Positions 55,407 through 63,901 of a stretch of 64,000 nucleotides of DNA are shown piece after piece. The first letter of the stretch is position 1; every line of letters starts with the position of its first letter. Made by a program: the position numbers and the translations under genes. Below the pieces are notes generated by a model. It was not told where the DNA came from, did no database searches, and worked only from the letters and a program-made list of their open reading frames with translations. The stretch comes from Paenibacillus yonginensis (lineage in GTDB: Bacteria; Bacillota; Bacilli; Paenibacillales; Paenibacillaceae): positions 3,796,501-3,860,500 of the forward strand of contig NZ_CP014167.1 of the NCBI RefSeq assembly GCF_001685395.1. The letters are read 5' to 3'.

Positions 55407-55424
55407 ACCTAACGAACGTTAGGT
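55407..55424. promoter_or_regulatory. TetR operator-like palindrome
   Basis: ACCTAACG-AA-CGTTAGGT: perfect eight-base arms with a two-base centre, placed over the start point and directly before the tetR gene, so autorepression is likely. Confidence 0.75.
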
Positions 55425-55440
55425 AGGTGAGCGGATCATC

Positions 55441-56034
55441 ATGAGCAGTGGAAAAACAAAGTTGCTGGACGCCTCCAGGGATTGTTTCGCCGCCCAAGGC
55501 TTCGACGGAGCTTCTCTGCGCGACATCGCCGAGCTGTGCGGCATTAAGAAACCTTCGATCTACGCCCATTTCCGGGGCAAGGAGGATTTGTTCCTGCAGG
55601 TGCTGGAACGTTCCGCCAGACAGGCGCGGCGCAGCATGAGCCGATATTACGCTGTCCATCGTAGACAGCCCCTGGAGCGGCGGCTGAAAGGACTGCTCTC
55701 CCTGCTTCTGGAGCAATACCGGAATAACCAGGATCTCAAATTTCTGCTTCGGACCTGTTATTTCCCTCCGCATTCCCTGCATGCCGAGGTGCTGGCTGTT
55801 GCGTACCCGTTTCTGGATGAAATGGAACAGCGGCTGACCCGGGTCTTTCAGTCCGAGGCTGACAGCGCTCCTGCAGAGTCCGACCTTAAGACCATTGATC
55901 CGGTCCAAGCCGCCGCTGCCTATATGACCATGGCGGACGGCGTGCTTGTTGATATGCTCTACGATTACCCCGAGCGCTCCGAGCGGAGACTGGAACTGGC
56001 CTGGCCGGTGTACTGGCGGGGAATCCGCGGATAA
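55441..56034 (+). CDS. TetR family repressor of the paired SMR transporters
   Basis: Protein of 197 aa with an N-terminal helix-turn-helix (GASLRDIAELCGIKKPSIYAHFRGKEDLFLQVLE) and a helical ligand/dimer domain. It is followed by the two SMR genes in the same direction and preceded by a promoter with an overlapping palindrome. Probably represses its own operon; the inducer is unknown but is likely a cationic compound handled by the pumps. Confidence 0.88.
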   Translation: MSSGKTKLLDASRDCFAAQGFDGASLRDIAELCGIKKPSIYAHFRGKEDLFLQVLERSARQARRSMSRYYAVHRRQPLERRLKGLLSLLLEQYRNNQDLKFLLRTCYFPPHSLHAEVLAVAYPFLDEMEQRLTRVFQSEADSAPAESDLKTIDPVQAAAAYMTMADGVLVDMLYDYPERSERRLELAWPVYWRGIRG

Positions 56035-56125
56035 GCCGCTGCAGGGCGGCCACCTCGAAGACCCGTATGAGGACCGTTCCGGATTTCAAGAATTCATCAT
56101 GAACCACAAAGGGGCTTTGGATAAA

Positions 56126-56461
56126 ATGAACCGAAACTGGCTGTACGTTCTCATCGGCGGCTTGATTGAAGTCGTCTGGGTGTCCGGCCTGAAACATGCA
56201 TCCAGCTGGTGGGCATGGCTTGGCACCGTGCTGGCGATTGCCGCAAGCTTCTATTTGATCATAGAAGCCTCTAAACGGCTGCCCGTCGGGACGGTTTATG
56301 CCGTCTTCACCGGACTGGGTACGGCCGGCACCGTGCTGGCTGAAATGGTGTTCTTTCATGAACCCTTCTCGCCGGTTAAAATGCTGCTGATCGCCCTGCT
56401 GCTCTGCGGCGTACTGGGGCTGAAGCTGATTACCGATAAGCAGAAGGAGGCTGAGCACTGA
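56126..56461 (+). CDS. ykkC: SMR multidrug transporter subunit, YkkC-like
   Basis: Small multidrug resistance protein, 111 aa, four membrane helices. The essential membrane Glu is in LIGGLIEVVWVSGLKHA, and GTVYAVFTGLGTAGTVLAEM is the conserved second-half block. The ATG at 56126 has AGGGG 11 bases upstream; an earlier ATG at 56099 has no site. Its stop shares a base with the next start (TGATG), implying translational coupling. By analogy with YkkCD it forms a hetero-dimer with the following protein. Confidence 0.85.
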   Translation: MNRNWLYVLIGGLIEVVWVSGLKHASSWWAWLGTVLAIAASFYLIIEASKRLPVGTVYAVFTGLGTAGTVLAEMVFFHEPFSPVKMLLIALLLCGVLGLKLITDKQKEAEH

Positions 56462-56775
56462 TGGCTTGGGTATTTCTGGTGTTAGCCGGCTGCTGCGAGG
56501 TGCTGGGGGTCATCGCCATGAACCGGATTGTCCGGAGGAAAACCCCCTCCGCCTATCTGTTGATCCTCGCCTCCTTCGCCGGCAGCTTCTCGCTGCTGAG
56601 CTCGGCTATGGGTTCGCTGCCGATGGGTACCGCTTATGCGGTCTGGACTGGTATAGGGACGGTAGGCAGCGCACTGGTAGGCATGTTCCTGTACGGCGAA
56701 TCCCGCAGCTGGACGCGTATGCTGTGCATCGCTGTCATTCTGGCTTCGGCCATAGGATTAAAGCTCATTACATGA
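56461..56775 (+). CDS. ykkD: SMR multidrug transporter subunit, YkkD-like
   Basis: Second SMR protein, 104 aa, four membrane helices, with membrane Glu in LVLAGCCEVLGVIAMNRI and the block PMGTAYAVWTGIGTVGSAL, very close to YkkD. Paired SMR genes usually code for oppositely oriented halves of one pump. Overlaps ykkC by one base. A terminator follows directly. Confidence 0.88.
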   Translation: MAWVFLVLAGCCEVLGVIAMNRIVRRKTPSAYLLILASFAGSFSLLSSAMGSLPMGTAYAVWTGIGTVGSALVGMFLYGESRSWTRMLCIAVILASAIGLKLIT

Positions 56776-56799
56776 AATTTGTAATGGGCTTTTTTTTAT
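56762..56799 (+). terminator. Terminator after the SMR pair
   Basis: AGCTCATTAC and GTAATGGGCT arms (one G-U) are followed by eight T. The left arm overlaps the ykkD 3' end. Confidence 0.9.
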
Positions 56800-56867
56800 A
56801 CTATAATCGATTTTGACTACATAGTCACCAATAGAACCCGAAAGTCAGAAAGGAGTGCTCTTGCGTT

Positions 56868-57815
56868 TTGTCGGATCGGTCGGCAGATAAGAAACAACTT
56901 ATTTTACAGATGGCGCTCAAGCTGTTCTCCACTCAAGGTGCCCGCACCACCTCCATGCAGGACATTGCTGATGCCTGCGGAATCTCGAAAGGCAGCCTGT
57001 ATCTCCATTTCAAATCGAAAGAAGAGCTGGAGACGGCTATATCGCATTACTGTCTGAAGAAGCTGGAGGACCTGCTGCTGCTGGTGGAGCATGAAGCGGG
57101 GTTAAGTCCGCGGGAACGGCTTTACAAGCAAATCCTCGTTCTGCTTCAGCAGGTGGTTGAGCTGCGGGAATATTTGAAAATGCAGTTTATGGACCATTCT
57201 CGAAACGGCAAGCTGCCTCTCGAGCACGATCATATCCGCCGCAACAACTTGAGACTACTGCTTCTATTGCAAAAAAAGCTGCTGGATATCTACGGGCCGG
57301 CTGTCTCACCTTATATCGGAGATATGCTGCTGATGATGCACGGCATGATCAGCTCCTGCATCCAGTTGATGCTCTTATATTCTTCATTGCCGTTCTCTCT
57401 GGAAAGGATGGCCGGACATCTGATGGAGCTGTTCGACCATACCGCCAACCTATATATGAAAGGTGGGGCGGCGCCCCTCATCCCTCCCCAAACGATGGAG
57501 GAATGGATCCAAAGAGAGAAGGACGGGCTGCCCGAAGCCCCGCGCCATCCGCTTCTGATCATTCAGCAGCTTCGTCAGGAGCTGACGGACGACAACTTGT
57601 CTGAAACCCGGGAGCAGGAAGCTGCGTATGAAACCTTATCCATACTGGAAGAGGAATTTCTAAGAGCGGAGCCCCGCAGGGCTGTTTTGACCGGCATGCT
57701 GCATAACCTCGCCTTTTTAGAAGAACATGACCAAGCCGGCGATACCTACCGGGAGCTGAAGCTGCTTATCCAGGCTTCCCTCGGAGCTTATGCTGCGGTC
57801 CTGCCTAAGGAATAA
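56868..57815 (+). CDS. TetR family regulator of the RND pump (YerO-like)
   Basis: Protein of 315 aa, long for TetR. The N-terminal helix-turn-helix is GARTTSMQDIADACGISKGSLYLHFKSKEELE; the long C-terminal helical domain presumably binds substrate. The start is a TTG (56868-56870) with AGGAG 12 bases upstream. It lies 43 bases ahead of the RND gene, the same order as yerO-swrC in B. subtilis, so it probably controls the pump. Confidence 0.85.
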   Translation: MSDRSADKKQLILQMALKLFSTQGARTTSMQDIADACGISKGSLYLHFKSKEELETAISHYCLKKLEDLLLLVEHEAGLSPRERLYKQILVLLQQVVELREYLKMQFMDHSRNGKLPLEHDHIRRNNLRLLLLLQKKLLDIYGPAVSPYIGDMLLMMHGMISSCIQLMLLYSSLPFSLERMAGHLMELFDHTANLYMKGGAAPLIPPQTMEEWIQREKDGLPEAPRHPLLIIQQLRQELTDDNLSETREQEAAYETLSILEEEFLRAEPRRAVLTGMLHNLAFLEEHDQAGDTYRELKLLIQASLGAYAAVLPKE

Positions 57816-57858
57816 CCGCCCAAACAAGAGAAAGTTATAAGGAGTGAAGAAACCTGCT

Positions 57859-60800
57859 ATGAAAGGCATCATTAATTTCTCGCTGAGAAACAAATTCGCC
57901 ATCTGGTTCCTGACGATCATCGTTGTATTCGGCGGATTGTACAGCGGCCTAACCATGAAACAGGAGACGATTCCCAATATCAACATCCCGTTTCTGACCG
58001 TTACCACCGTTTATCCTGGAGCCGCGCCGGAAGGCGTGCAAAAGGAAGTCACCGTTCCACTGGAACAGAAGCTTCATAATCTAGACGGCGTAAAGACGAT
58101 TACGTCAACCTCCATGGAGAACGCCTCTTCCATTCAGGTCGAATTTGATTATGGCGCCAATCTGGACAACGCCTCTGCCGCCCTGCGCGAGTCCTTGAAC
58201 AGCGTAACGCTGCCTGACGACGCCCAGAAGCCGCAAATTTCCAGATTCAGCCTGAGCTCTCTTCCCGTTATCTCCTTAAGCCTTGCTTCAAACGGCGCCA
58301 ACGATCTCGAACAGCTGACTCATCTGGCCGAAGCCGATATTCAGCCGATGCTCGAAGATCTGGACGGCGTTGCTTCCGTGCAAATCGCCGGACAATACAC
58401 CAAGAACGTCGAGCTTACTTACGACAAAGCCAAAATGGCTGAGCTGGGTTTGACGGAGGACACCGTCAAGCAGATTATTCAGGCCTCTGCCGTCCATGCG
58501 CCTCTTGGACTGTTTGAACTGGACAAATCCCAGACAGCGGTTGTTGTCGATGGCAACATCACCACGTTGGATGATTTGAAGAAGCTTGAAATTCCGCTGG
58601 TTCCTTCCGCAGCCGGGGGTCAAGGCGGTGCTGCTGCAGGTCAAGGCGCTGCTGCAGGAGCAGCTGGAGCAGGGGCTGCCAATGGGGCTTCCGGCTCCGG
58701 CCAGGCTGGTTCGGCAGCAGGATTGCCAACCGTCCGTCTGGACCAGATCGCCAAAATCGAGGTAACCGGCCAAGCCGAATCCATCTCCCGCACCAACGGC
58801 AGAGAATCGCTTGGCATCCAAATCGTTAAATCCAATGACGCCAACACCGTTGACGTGGTCAACGAAGTGAAAGATACGGTCAAACAATTGAAGAAGGATT
58901 ATCCGGATCTTGACTTGACTATACTGCTGGACCAAGGCAAGCCGATTGAAGACTCCGTCAACACGATGCTGTTCAAAGCCTTGTTCGGCGCGTTGTTCGC
59001 GGTGCTGATCATTCTGATCTTCCTGCGCAACCTCCGTTCCACGATTATTGCCATTATCTCCATTCCTTTGTCGCTGCTGATCGCCATCTTGGCGCTGCGC
59101 CAAATGGATATTACGCTGAATATGATGTCGCTGGGCGCCATGACAGTCGCCATCGGCCGGGTTGTCGACGACTCGATTGTCGTTATCGAGAATATCTACC
59201 GGCGTTTGTCCCTGAAGGGCGAACAGCTTAAGGGCCGCCGTCTGATTCTCGAATCGACCCGCGAAATGTTTGTTCCGATCTTCTCGTCAACCGTCGTAAC
59301 TATTGCGGTGTTCCTGCCGCTCGCTTTCGTCAGCGGCATGGTTGGCGAACTGTTTACGCCTTTTGCCCTGACGATGGTATTTGCCCTGCTGGCTTCCCTG
59401 CTCGTGGCGATTACGCTTGTGCCGGCGCTGGCTCATACCCTGTTCCGCAAAGGCTTGAAGAAAACCCATGATCATGAAGAGAAACCAGGTGCGCTGGCTA
59501 ACGGCTACAAGCGGATTCTGAACTGGACCTTGTCCCACAAGCTGGTTACTTTCGGCCTTGCCGTTATTCTGCTGATCGGCAGCTTGTTCCTTACGCCGTT
59601 CATCGGCAGCAGCTTCCTGCCGGACCAGGAGGATAAATCCGTGATGGTGACCTTCTCGCCCGAGCCTGGACTTACCCTGGACGAAGTGAAAGAGCATGCG
59701 CTGGAAGCCGAGAAGATTTTCCTCGATCAGCCTGATGTAGAAAGCATGCAGTATTCCGTCGGAGGCAGCAACCCGCTTAGCCCGGGGCCTTCCAAGTCGG
59801 GATTGTTCTTCGCCAACTATAAGAGCGACACGAAGAACTTCAGCAAAGTGAAAGAAGACCTGATTGCCGAATTAACCAAAAAAGTTCCTTACGGAACCTG
59901 GTCCGAGCTCAGCGCGGGCGGCGGCGGTCTTGGTGGCAGCCAGCTGACCGTTCAGGTGTTCGGAGACAACATCGAACAGATCAAACCTTTTGCAGATCAA
60001 GTGCTCAAGCTTGTTCAGGACGATACCGCTAATTTCGCTAAAGCGGAATCCAGCTTGTCCGACGCTTACGACCAATACACGCTGAAAGCCGATCAAGCTA
60101 AACTGAGCTCGCTTGGACTTACAGCCGGTCAGCTCGCCATGACGCTGGCTCCGGTTACAACCGAACCTGTGCTGACCAGCGTAGATATCGACGGCAAACA
60201 ATATGAGGTTCATATCAAAACTGACAATAAAACCTACAACAGCATTACCGATATCGAAAATCAAACCATCGCATCGCCGCTTGGCATGCAGGTTCCGATT
60301 AAAGATGTTGCCCAGGTTGTCAAAGGAACGTCTCCGGACGCCATCTCCAGCATCGACGGCAAAACGGTCGTTGAAATTACGGCCAACATTCTGGCCAGCG
60401 ATGTCAGCGGCGTTTCGAAGGACCTGGAGTCCAAGATCAACGGCTTAACCAAACCGGATGGCATCTCCGTCAAATTCGGCGGCGTTACCGAGCAAATTAA
60501 CGATACCTTCACCCAGCTCGGTCTGGCGATGGCCGCAGCGGTTGCGATCGTGTATTTTGTTCTCGTCGTAACCTTCCACGGCGCGCTTGCACCGTTTGCG
60601 ATTCTGTTCTCGCTGCCATTCACCGTGATCGGAGCGCTGCTAGCGCTGCTGATTTCCGGCGATACCCTGAACGTTTCGTCCCTGATGGGGGCACTCATGC
60701 TGATCGGTATCGTCGTTACGAATGCTATCGTGCTGATCGACCGCGTCATTCACAAAGAGCGTGATGGCCTATCGACCCGGGAAGCCCTGCTCGAAGCCGG

Positions 60801-61029
60801 CGCTACCCGTCTTCGTCCGATCCTGATGACGGCGATTGCGACCATCGGCGCATTGCTGCCGCTCGTCTTCGGCTGGGAGAACAGCGCGGGCGTCATCTCC
60901 AAAGGACTTGGCGTGACCGTTATCGGCGGTCTCATCAGTTCCACCCTGCTGACGCTGGTCATCGTACCGGTCGTATACGAATTCCTGGCCAAGTTCCGCC
61001 GCCGCAGCCTGGCTGATCAGGAGGATTAA
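57859..61029 (+). CDS. RND family efflux transporter (HAE1, SwrC/AcrB-like) with Gly/Ala insertion
   Basis: Proton-driven exporter, about 1056 aa, twelve membrane helices. Key motifs: the proton-relay Asp pair in GRVVDDSIVVIENIYRR (TM4), the TM10 segment IGIVVTNAIVLIDRV, and porter motifs such as YPGAAPEGVQKEVTVPLEQ. No membrane fusion protein gene is adjacent, as with B. subtilis SwrC, which exports surfactin and other lipophilic compounds. In the first porter region a Gly/Ala/Gln-rich insertion of about 40 residues (bases about 58606-58728) is inserted before PTVRLDQIAKIEV. The ATG at 57859 is preferred over an upstream GTG that overlaps the ribosome site. Confidence 0.9.
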   Translation: MKGIINFSLRNKFAIWFLTIIVVFGGLYSGLTMKQETIPNINIPFLTVTTVYPGAAPEGVQKEVTVPLEQKLHNLDGVKTITSTSMENASSIQVEFDYGANLDNASAALRESLNSVTLPDDAQKPQISRFSLSSLPVISLSLASNGANDLEQLTHLAEADIQPMLEDLDGVASVQIAGQYTKNVELTYDKAKMAELGLTEDTVKQIIQASAVHAPLGLFELDKSQTAVVVDGNITTLDDLKKLEIPLVPSAAGGQGGAAAGQGAAAGAAGAGAANGASGSGQAGSAAGLPTVRLDQIAKIEVTGQAESISRTNGRESLGIQIVKSNDANTVDVVNEVKDTVKQLKKDYPDLDLTILLDQGKPIEDSVNTMLFKALFGALFAVLIILIFLRNLRSTIIAIISIPLSLLIAILALRQMDITLNMMSLGAMTVAIGRVVDDSIVVIENIYRRLSLKGEQLKGRRLILESTREMFVPIFSSTVVTIAVFLPLAFVSGMVGELFTPFALTMVFALLASLLVAITLVPALAHTLFRKGLKKTHDHEEKPGALANGYKRILNWTLSHKLVTFGLAVILLIGSLFLTPFIGSSFLPDQEDKSVMVTFSPEPGLTLDEVKEHALEAEKIFLDQPDVESMQYSVGGSNPLSPGPSKSGLFFANYKSDTKNFSKVKEDLIAELTKKVPYGTWSELSAGGGGLGGSQLTVQVFGDNIEQIKPFADQVLKLVQDDTANFAKAESSLSDAYDQYTLKADQAKLSSLGLTAGQLAMTLAPVTTEPVLTSVDIDGKQYEVHIKTDNKTYNSITDIENQTIASPLGMQVPIKDVAQVVKGTSPDAISSIDGKTVVEITANILASDVSGVSKDLESKINGLTKPDGISVKFGGVTEQINDTFTQLGLAMAAAVAIVYFVLVVTFHGALAPFAILFSLPFTVIGALLALLISGDTLNVSSLMGALMLIGIVVTNAIVLIDRVIHKERDGLSTREALLEAGATRLRPILMTAIATIGALLPLVFGWENSAGVISKGLGVTVIGGLISSTLLTLVIVPVVYEFLAKFRRRSLADQED

Positions 61030-61085
61030 TTTCCATCCTCTTGCAGTCTAAGGAAGCCTTTGGCGGTATAAATGGCCAATCAAAT

Positions 61086-61124
61086 AAAGGGAAGCCCGAA
61101 GTCAAACGCTTTGGGCTTCCCTTT
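61086..61124. terminator. Bidirectional terminator between the RND and mobA genes
   Basis: AAAGGGAAGCCC and GGGCTTCCCTTT arms, T- or A-rich on both sides, serve the convergent RND (plus) and mobA (minus) transcripts. Confidence 0.85.
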
Positions 61125-61164
61125 CGCTATTTTCCTCATCCCATCCCCGTCCGAATCCGGATTT

Positions 61165-61794
61165 CTATTGGGGCCGCGAGCGGTGCCCCAGCTCGGCAGC
61201 CAGCCGGAGCGCCTCCGCGTAGTCTTCGGGACGGTTCATATTAAACAAGGCCAAACCCGCTTCAAATCCCCTGCTGTCCGGCCATTCACCGACCTCAATC
61301 GGCTTCACATTCAGTTTGTCGGTCCAATCCCGGACCCGGCGCTCGCCCTGCTGAAGGCAGTAATCCAGCTGGGCAAACGTCCGTTTGCGATAGGCGGCAA
61401 CCAAAGGCTGGCCTCGTCCCTCATAAACGGGAATCACCGCGTCTACGGTTTCATCCGCCTGCTCTGCTATGTCCATCAGCTGCTCGAAGAGCATCCGGCT
61501 GGCAAAAGGATGGTCGCAGGAGCATACCAAATTCCATCTTTGCTCAGAATAATCCAGAGCGGCATGAATTCCGGCGAGCGGGCCGGCACCCTCATAGCTG
61601 TCCGGTATAACCGGCAGTCCGGTGAACGCGTACAGGTCCGGCTGCATCGAAGAGACCACCAGCTGTCCGCATACCGGAGACATGGCTTCGATAATGGCAC
61701 CGATCACCGTCCTGCCTCCGATTTGCAGGAGCGCTTTATTCCGGCCCATCCGCTGAGACTGCCCGCCAGCTAAAATAACTCCCAGTCCGTTCAT
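61165..61794 (-). CDS. mobA: Molybdenum cofactor guanylyltransferase MobA
   Basis: Nucleotidyltransferase that attaches GMP to molybdopterin, 209 aa. N-terminal signature VILAGGQSQRMGRNKALLQI, with PDSYEGAGPLAGIHAAL, CSCDHPFASRMLFEQL and VDAVIPVYEGRGQPLVAAYR. The ATG at 61792-61794 gives the family start; the longer frame has no ribosome site. No other Mo-cofactor gene is in the window. Divergent from the MFS gene. Confidence 0.9.
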   Translation of the reverse strand: MNGLGVILAGGQSQRMGRNKALLQIGGRTVIGAIIEAMSPVCGQLVVSSMQPDLYAFTGLPVIPDSYEGAGPLAGIHAALDYSEQRWNLVCSCDHPFASRMLFEQLMDIAEQADETVDAVIPVYEGRGQPLVAAYRKRTFAQLDYCLQQGERRVRDWTDKLNVKPIEVGEWPDSRGFEAGLALFNMNRPEDYAEALRLAAELGHRSRPQ

Positions 61795-61935
61795 CCTTTC
61801 ACACCCTTTAACCATAAAGTTATATATCAAGCAAAAATTGGTTTGTAACAACCTAAAAGCCATGTTACATTAATGCAAACGCCTCCTTTTGTATAAAAGG
61901 CGTTGTTTCTACCTATTAGAAAGGAATGGCGCAGA

Positions 61936-63153
61936 TTGGTGCACAAAGATTCCGGAAGCCAAGCTTCCCTTTCCTTACATCTGTTGAACTTCTTCGTCTA
62001 CGGAATTGCTTCAATCTTTACGTCCTATCTTCAGATCTATTATATGTCCGCAGGACTGGACAAGCTCCAGATCGGAGAACTGCTGGCGGCCGGCCCCCTG
62101 GTTTCGGTGGCAGCACATGCCTTCTGGAACTACTGCCGGAGCAGACAGCTCAGCACCAGGAACACGCTGATCCTGCTTCTCATCGGGATTCTCTTGTCAG
62201 TTCAACTGCTGCTGTGGGTTGAAACCTATCGTTGGATTGTTTGGGGCAGCCTGATTTTATTTTTCTTCCTGTCCCCGTTATTGACCATGAATCATACCTT
62301 TACACTTGAGAAATTGGGGGAATCCTCCCGCGAGCTTAAACAAAGTTATCCTGCAAGCCGTCTTTGGGCCTCTCTGGGCTGGGCTATTCTGCCCTTCTCC
62401 TTAAGCTACACCCTTAACGACGGCATCTTTCACCGACTTCCGATTATCATTCTTGTAACGCTGTTTGCGGCCGCGGCCATCGTGTTCGGTTTATCTTTTC
62501 CGTCCGTTAGGCAGCTGGACCCCACACCGCCTCTGACTGGCCGGCAAATTACCGGGGTGCTGTTGAACAAATATTTTATGGCCTTTCTGCTGCTGGGGAT
62601 GCTGATCACGATCCCATTTGCCGTCAACCAGCTGTTTATGCCGCTGTTTATGACCGATTTGGGCGGCAGCGTTCTGGATGTGTCACTCGCGATTTTTGCG
62701 GCAACTATCCTTGAAGCCGTTATCTTCTACGGTCTGGCCCGGTGGATCAAACGGCAGATGTCCAGATTGCTGCTGGTGCTGACCGCGGTCTCCTTGTTGT
62801 CGACCCTGCGCTGGAATCTGATGGCCGGCGCTACACTGCCCGTTCACGTAATTCTGATCGGACTGCTGAACGCGGCCACTCTGGGGGGATTTTTCCTGGT
62901 GGGTACCCGTCTGACCTCCCTGTTTCTGCCCAAGCCTTTCCGCTCTGCCGGACAAACGTTATGCGTCCTCTGCTGGAGCGGCATGTCAGCGGTCATAGCA
63001 GGACTGATGGGCGGCTGGCTGTTCCAGAACTTCGGCTCGGTGATCTTATATAAGACGCTGGTCTCGATGGCATTGTGCGGAACTATTGGATTAGGACTGC
63101 TTTGGGCCTATATCCACCGCAACGGCTACGCGCCAAGTAAATATTATTCCTGA
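61936..63153 (+). CDS. MFS transporter (MFS_1-like, PucC/nucleoside-type)
   Basis: Membrane carrier of about 405 aa with twelve hydrophobic segments (for example LHLLNFFVYGIASIFTSYL near the N terminus and FMAFLLLGMLITIPFAVNQL in the second half). The fold, and the SRLWASLGWAILPFS segment, fit the MFS_1-like group. The start is probably the TTG at 61936 (AAAGGA 10 bases upstream) or the GTG at 61939; the track-length frame begins at an unsupported TTG at 61903. An AACGCC..GGCGTT hairpin at about 61879-61905 lies before it. Substrate cannot be assigned. Confidence 0.75.
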   Translation: MVHKDSGSQASLSLHLLNFFVYGIASIFTSYLQIYYMSAGLDKLQIGELLAAGPLVSVAAHAFWNYCRSRQLSTRNTLILLLIGILLSVQLLLWVETYRWIVWGSLILFFFLSPLLTMNHTFTLEKLGESSRELKQSYPASRLWASLGWAILPFSLSYTLNDGIFHRLPIIILVTLFAAAAIVFGLSFPSVRQLDPTPPLTGRQITGVLLNKYFMAFLLLGMLITIPFAVNQLFMPLFMTDLGGSVLDVSLAIFAATILEAVIFYGLARWIKRQMSRLLLVLTAVSLLSTLRWNLMAGATLPVHVILIGLLNAATLGGFFLVGTRLTSLFLPKPFRSAGQTLCVLCWSGMSAVIAGLMGGWLFQNFGSVILYKTLVSMALCGTIGLGLLWAYIHRNGYAPSKYYS

Positions 63154-63162
63154 TGCTTCTGA

Positions 63163-63190
63163 AGCCCGGCCGGTCGGCCGGGCTTTTTGT
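63163..63190 (+). terminator. Terminator after the MFS gene
   Basis: AGCCCGGCC and GGCCGGGCT arms are followed by TTTTTG. Confidence 0.9.
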
Positions 63191-63222
63191 TTATTGCGCA
63201 GCAGTCCCCCTTCCAAAGCCAG

Positions 63223-63732
63223 TCAGCTTTTATCCGCATAAAACACATGACGGGCCGAGATTTGACCCTGGTCGATCTCGAGCAGGCCAAAGGAATATTG
63301 CTTCTCCCGCCGCTTGTCCGTCGGAGAACCGGGATTGAACAGCAGCACCCCGTCTTCCTTCTGCAAATAAGGCTGATGGGAATGACCGAATAGAACGCAG
63401 GACACCGAGTCGCCCTCAAAAGCTTTGCGGGCCTTCTGCGGCGTTGCGAGCCTTGAAGAATAAGGCTCATGACCATGAACCAGCCCGATGCGCACGCCTT
63501 CAAAAGAAACAATCTTTTTCTCGCCAAAACGTTCTATGATTTCGTACCCGTCATTATTTCCGGCAATTCCGTCAACCGGGGCTAAAGCAGCCAGCTGGTC
63601 ATACACCTCCAGGCTTGTCCAATCACCCAAATGAAGAATATAATCGACCTCTTTAAACGCTTCTGTCAGCTTGTCCGGCAGCTTCACTTTCCCTCCCCGC
63701 AGATGAGTGTCCGATACAATGCCAATAATCAT
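63223..63732 (-). CDS. YfcE/MJ0936 family metallophosphodiesterase (YsnB-like)
   Basis: Calcineurin-like phosphoesterase of 169 aa. Metal-binding motifs in order: SDTHLRG, LHLGDW, GNNDG, LVHGHEPYS and FGHSHQPY, all intact. Acts on phosphodiesters in vitro in related proteins; the physiological substrate is unknown. GAGGAGG lies 6-7 bases before the ATG. In B. subtilis ysnB follows the inosine triphosphatase gene ysnA, but the fragment upstream here does not clearly match that protein. Confidence 0.88.
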   Translation of the reverse strand: MIIGIVSDTHLRGGKVKLPDKLTEAFKEVDYILHLGDWTSLEVYDQLAALAPVDGIAGNNDGYEIIERFGEKKIVSFEGVRIGLVHGHEPYSSRLATPQKARKAFEGDSVSCVLFGHSHQPYLQKEDGVLLFNPGSPTDKRREKQYSFGLLEIDQGQISARHVFYADKS

Positions 63733-63817
63733 CTTTATTCCTCCTCTCTTGATCTTTAAGGCTAACCATGAAATGGGCCCAGGCCTTTATCGGCGGCCTC
63801 AATACCTGTATATGACC

Positions 63818-63845
63818 AAAAAACGCGGGATATCAGTCCCGCGTT
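63818..63845 (-). terminator. Terminator of the gene entering from the right edge
   Basis: AACGCGGGA and TCCCGCGTT arms are followed on the minus strand by TTTTTT, so a minus-strand gene probably ends just to the right. Confidence 0.85.
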
Positions 63846-63901
63846 CCTTAGTCTGTCTGTGTTTGTGTATTATGCTCAAGTCCAAACGGCTTTTGTCCCG
63901 T

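Noticed and set aside
56035-56125. Possible guanidine-I (ykkC) riboswitch before the SMR genes
   Set aside because: The gap is only about 90 bases and lacks the conserved loop sequences; the tetR gene directly precedes it.
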